Source: an uncultured Candidatus Competibacteraceae bacterium (lineage in GTDB: Bacteria > Pseudomonadota > Gammaproteobacteria > Competibacterales > Competibacteraceae). From it: 7,992 nt of DNA. The first letter of the stretch is position 1, and the number at the start of each line of letters is the position of its first letter. The stretch spans positions 1-7,992 of the forward strand of contig CALMNY010000253.1 of NCBI GenBank assembly GCA_937872125.1. Reading direction: 5' to 3'. The notes under the pieces were generated by a model. It saw nothing but the letters and a program-made list of their open reading frames with translations, was not told the origin of the DNA and did not search any database. Positions 7,758-7,992 of the stretch are shown here, piece by piece. The position numbers and the translations under genes are program-made.

Positions 7758-7992
7758 TCAGCCTGGAGTTCCCGGCGGCGGGGACCATTGATACAGCCAG
7801 GTTTCGCTGAGCGCGCCATTGGTATTGCGCAAGTAGCAGCGCAAGTCCACCGGCTCGCTGCCACGGGCGATGAGGTCGAAGTGGCAGCGCCACAGATCGG
7901 ATTCCTTGACGGGCCGGACCACTACATCGCGGATTTCCCCGCGCGAGGCAGTCACCTCGGCTTGCACCTTGGCGTCTTGGGGTAACTGCGCC
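7758..7992 (-). CDS. OpgG/OpgD-family periplasmic glucan biosynthesis protein, C-terminal fragment
   Basis: The last 78 codons of a gene entering from the right edge. The visible C-terminus carries the family's closing immunoglobulin-like domain motifs: PQDAKVQAEVTASRGEI, then WRCHFDL, then EPVDLRCYLRNTNGALSETW, and ending LYQWSPPPGTPG. In OpgG (MdoG) and OpgD proteins, SETWLYQ near the C-terminus is characteristic. These periplasmic proteins act in making osmoregulated periplasmic glucans (family knowledge). The fragment cannot separate OpgG from OpgD, and the signal peptide is outside the window. The stop is TGA at 7758-7760. In E. coli, opgH directly follows opgG; here the next gene on the strand is the unknown coiled-coil protein after 98 bp. 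Confidence 0.85.
   Translation of the reverse strand, partial: AQLPQDAKVQAEVTASRGEIRDVVVRPVKESDLWRCHFDLIARGSEPVDLRCYLRNTNGALSETWLYQWSPPPGTPG

Noticed and set aside
6796..7791. Plus-strand open frame of 331 codons opposite the unknown protein
   Set aside because: The minus-strand frame has a ribosome site, a coherent coiled coil and compact spacing to its neighbours. The plus frame has no recognisable domain, shows shadow-like composition, and also runs into the 3' end of the opgG-like gene.

Overview
The window is GC-rich, densely coded bacterial DNA. Its gene content and order point to a gammaproteobacterium: the minus-strand run ndk, rlmN, pilW/pilF, rodZ, hisS, yfgM is the housekeeping cluster known from Pseudomonas and, in part, from E. 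coli. I cannot name the species from sequence alone. Nearly every base is assigned to a gene; no rRNA, tRNA, CRISPR array or insertion sequence is visible.

Positions 1-4814 (all minus strand, transcribed from right to left) hold the probable operon. It begins with a sigma70-like promoter (4854-4883) and nucleoside diphosphate kinase. It continues with the 23S rRNA/tRNA C2-adenosine methylase RlmN, the type IV pilus lipoprotein PilW/PilF and the MreB-linked cell-shape protein RodZ (ATGA overlap with pilW). It ends with histidyl-tRNA synthetase and the first 29 codons of YfgM, which runs off the left edge. Gaps are short (7-61 bp) or overlapping, so transcription as one unit is likely. The notable departure from the usual order is that ispG, normally between rodZ and hisS, is absent: only a 61-bp gap is left.

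Positions 4815-5922 hold a 156-bp spacer, a solitary long-form hisG (ATP phosphoribosyltransferase with C-terminal regulatory domain, outside any his operon), and a 79-bp divergent promoter region with an inverted TAAACT repeat.

Positions 5923-6588 (plus strand) encode endonuclease V (nfi), with all expected active-site residues. It converges, 9 bp apart, on a 353-residue minus-strand protein that I do not recognise (6598-7659), cytoplasmic by appearance and with a long coiled coil. A perfect 7-bp GC hairpin lies just upstream of that gene. The right edge (7758-7992, minus) is the C-terminal end of an OpgG/OpgD-family periplasmic glucan biosynthesis protein; opgH does not follow it.

Most of the window is ordinary core genome. 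The points worth a second look are the unrecognised coiled-coil protein, the missing ispG, the lone hisG and its shared promoter region with nfi, and the hairpin in front of the unknown gene. I saw no evidence of an obvious new multi-gene system.
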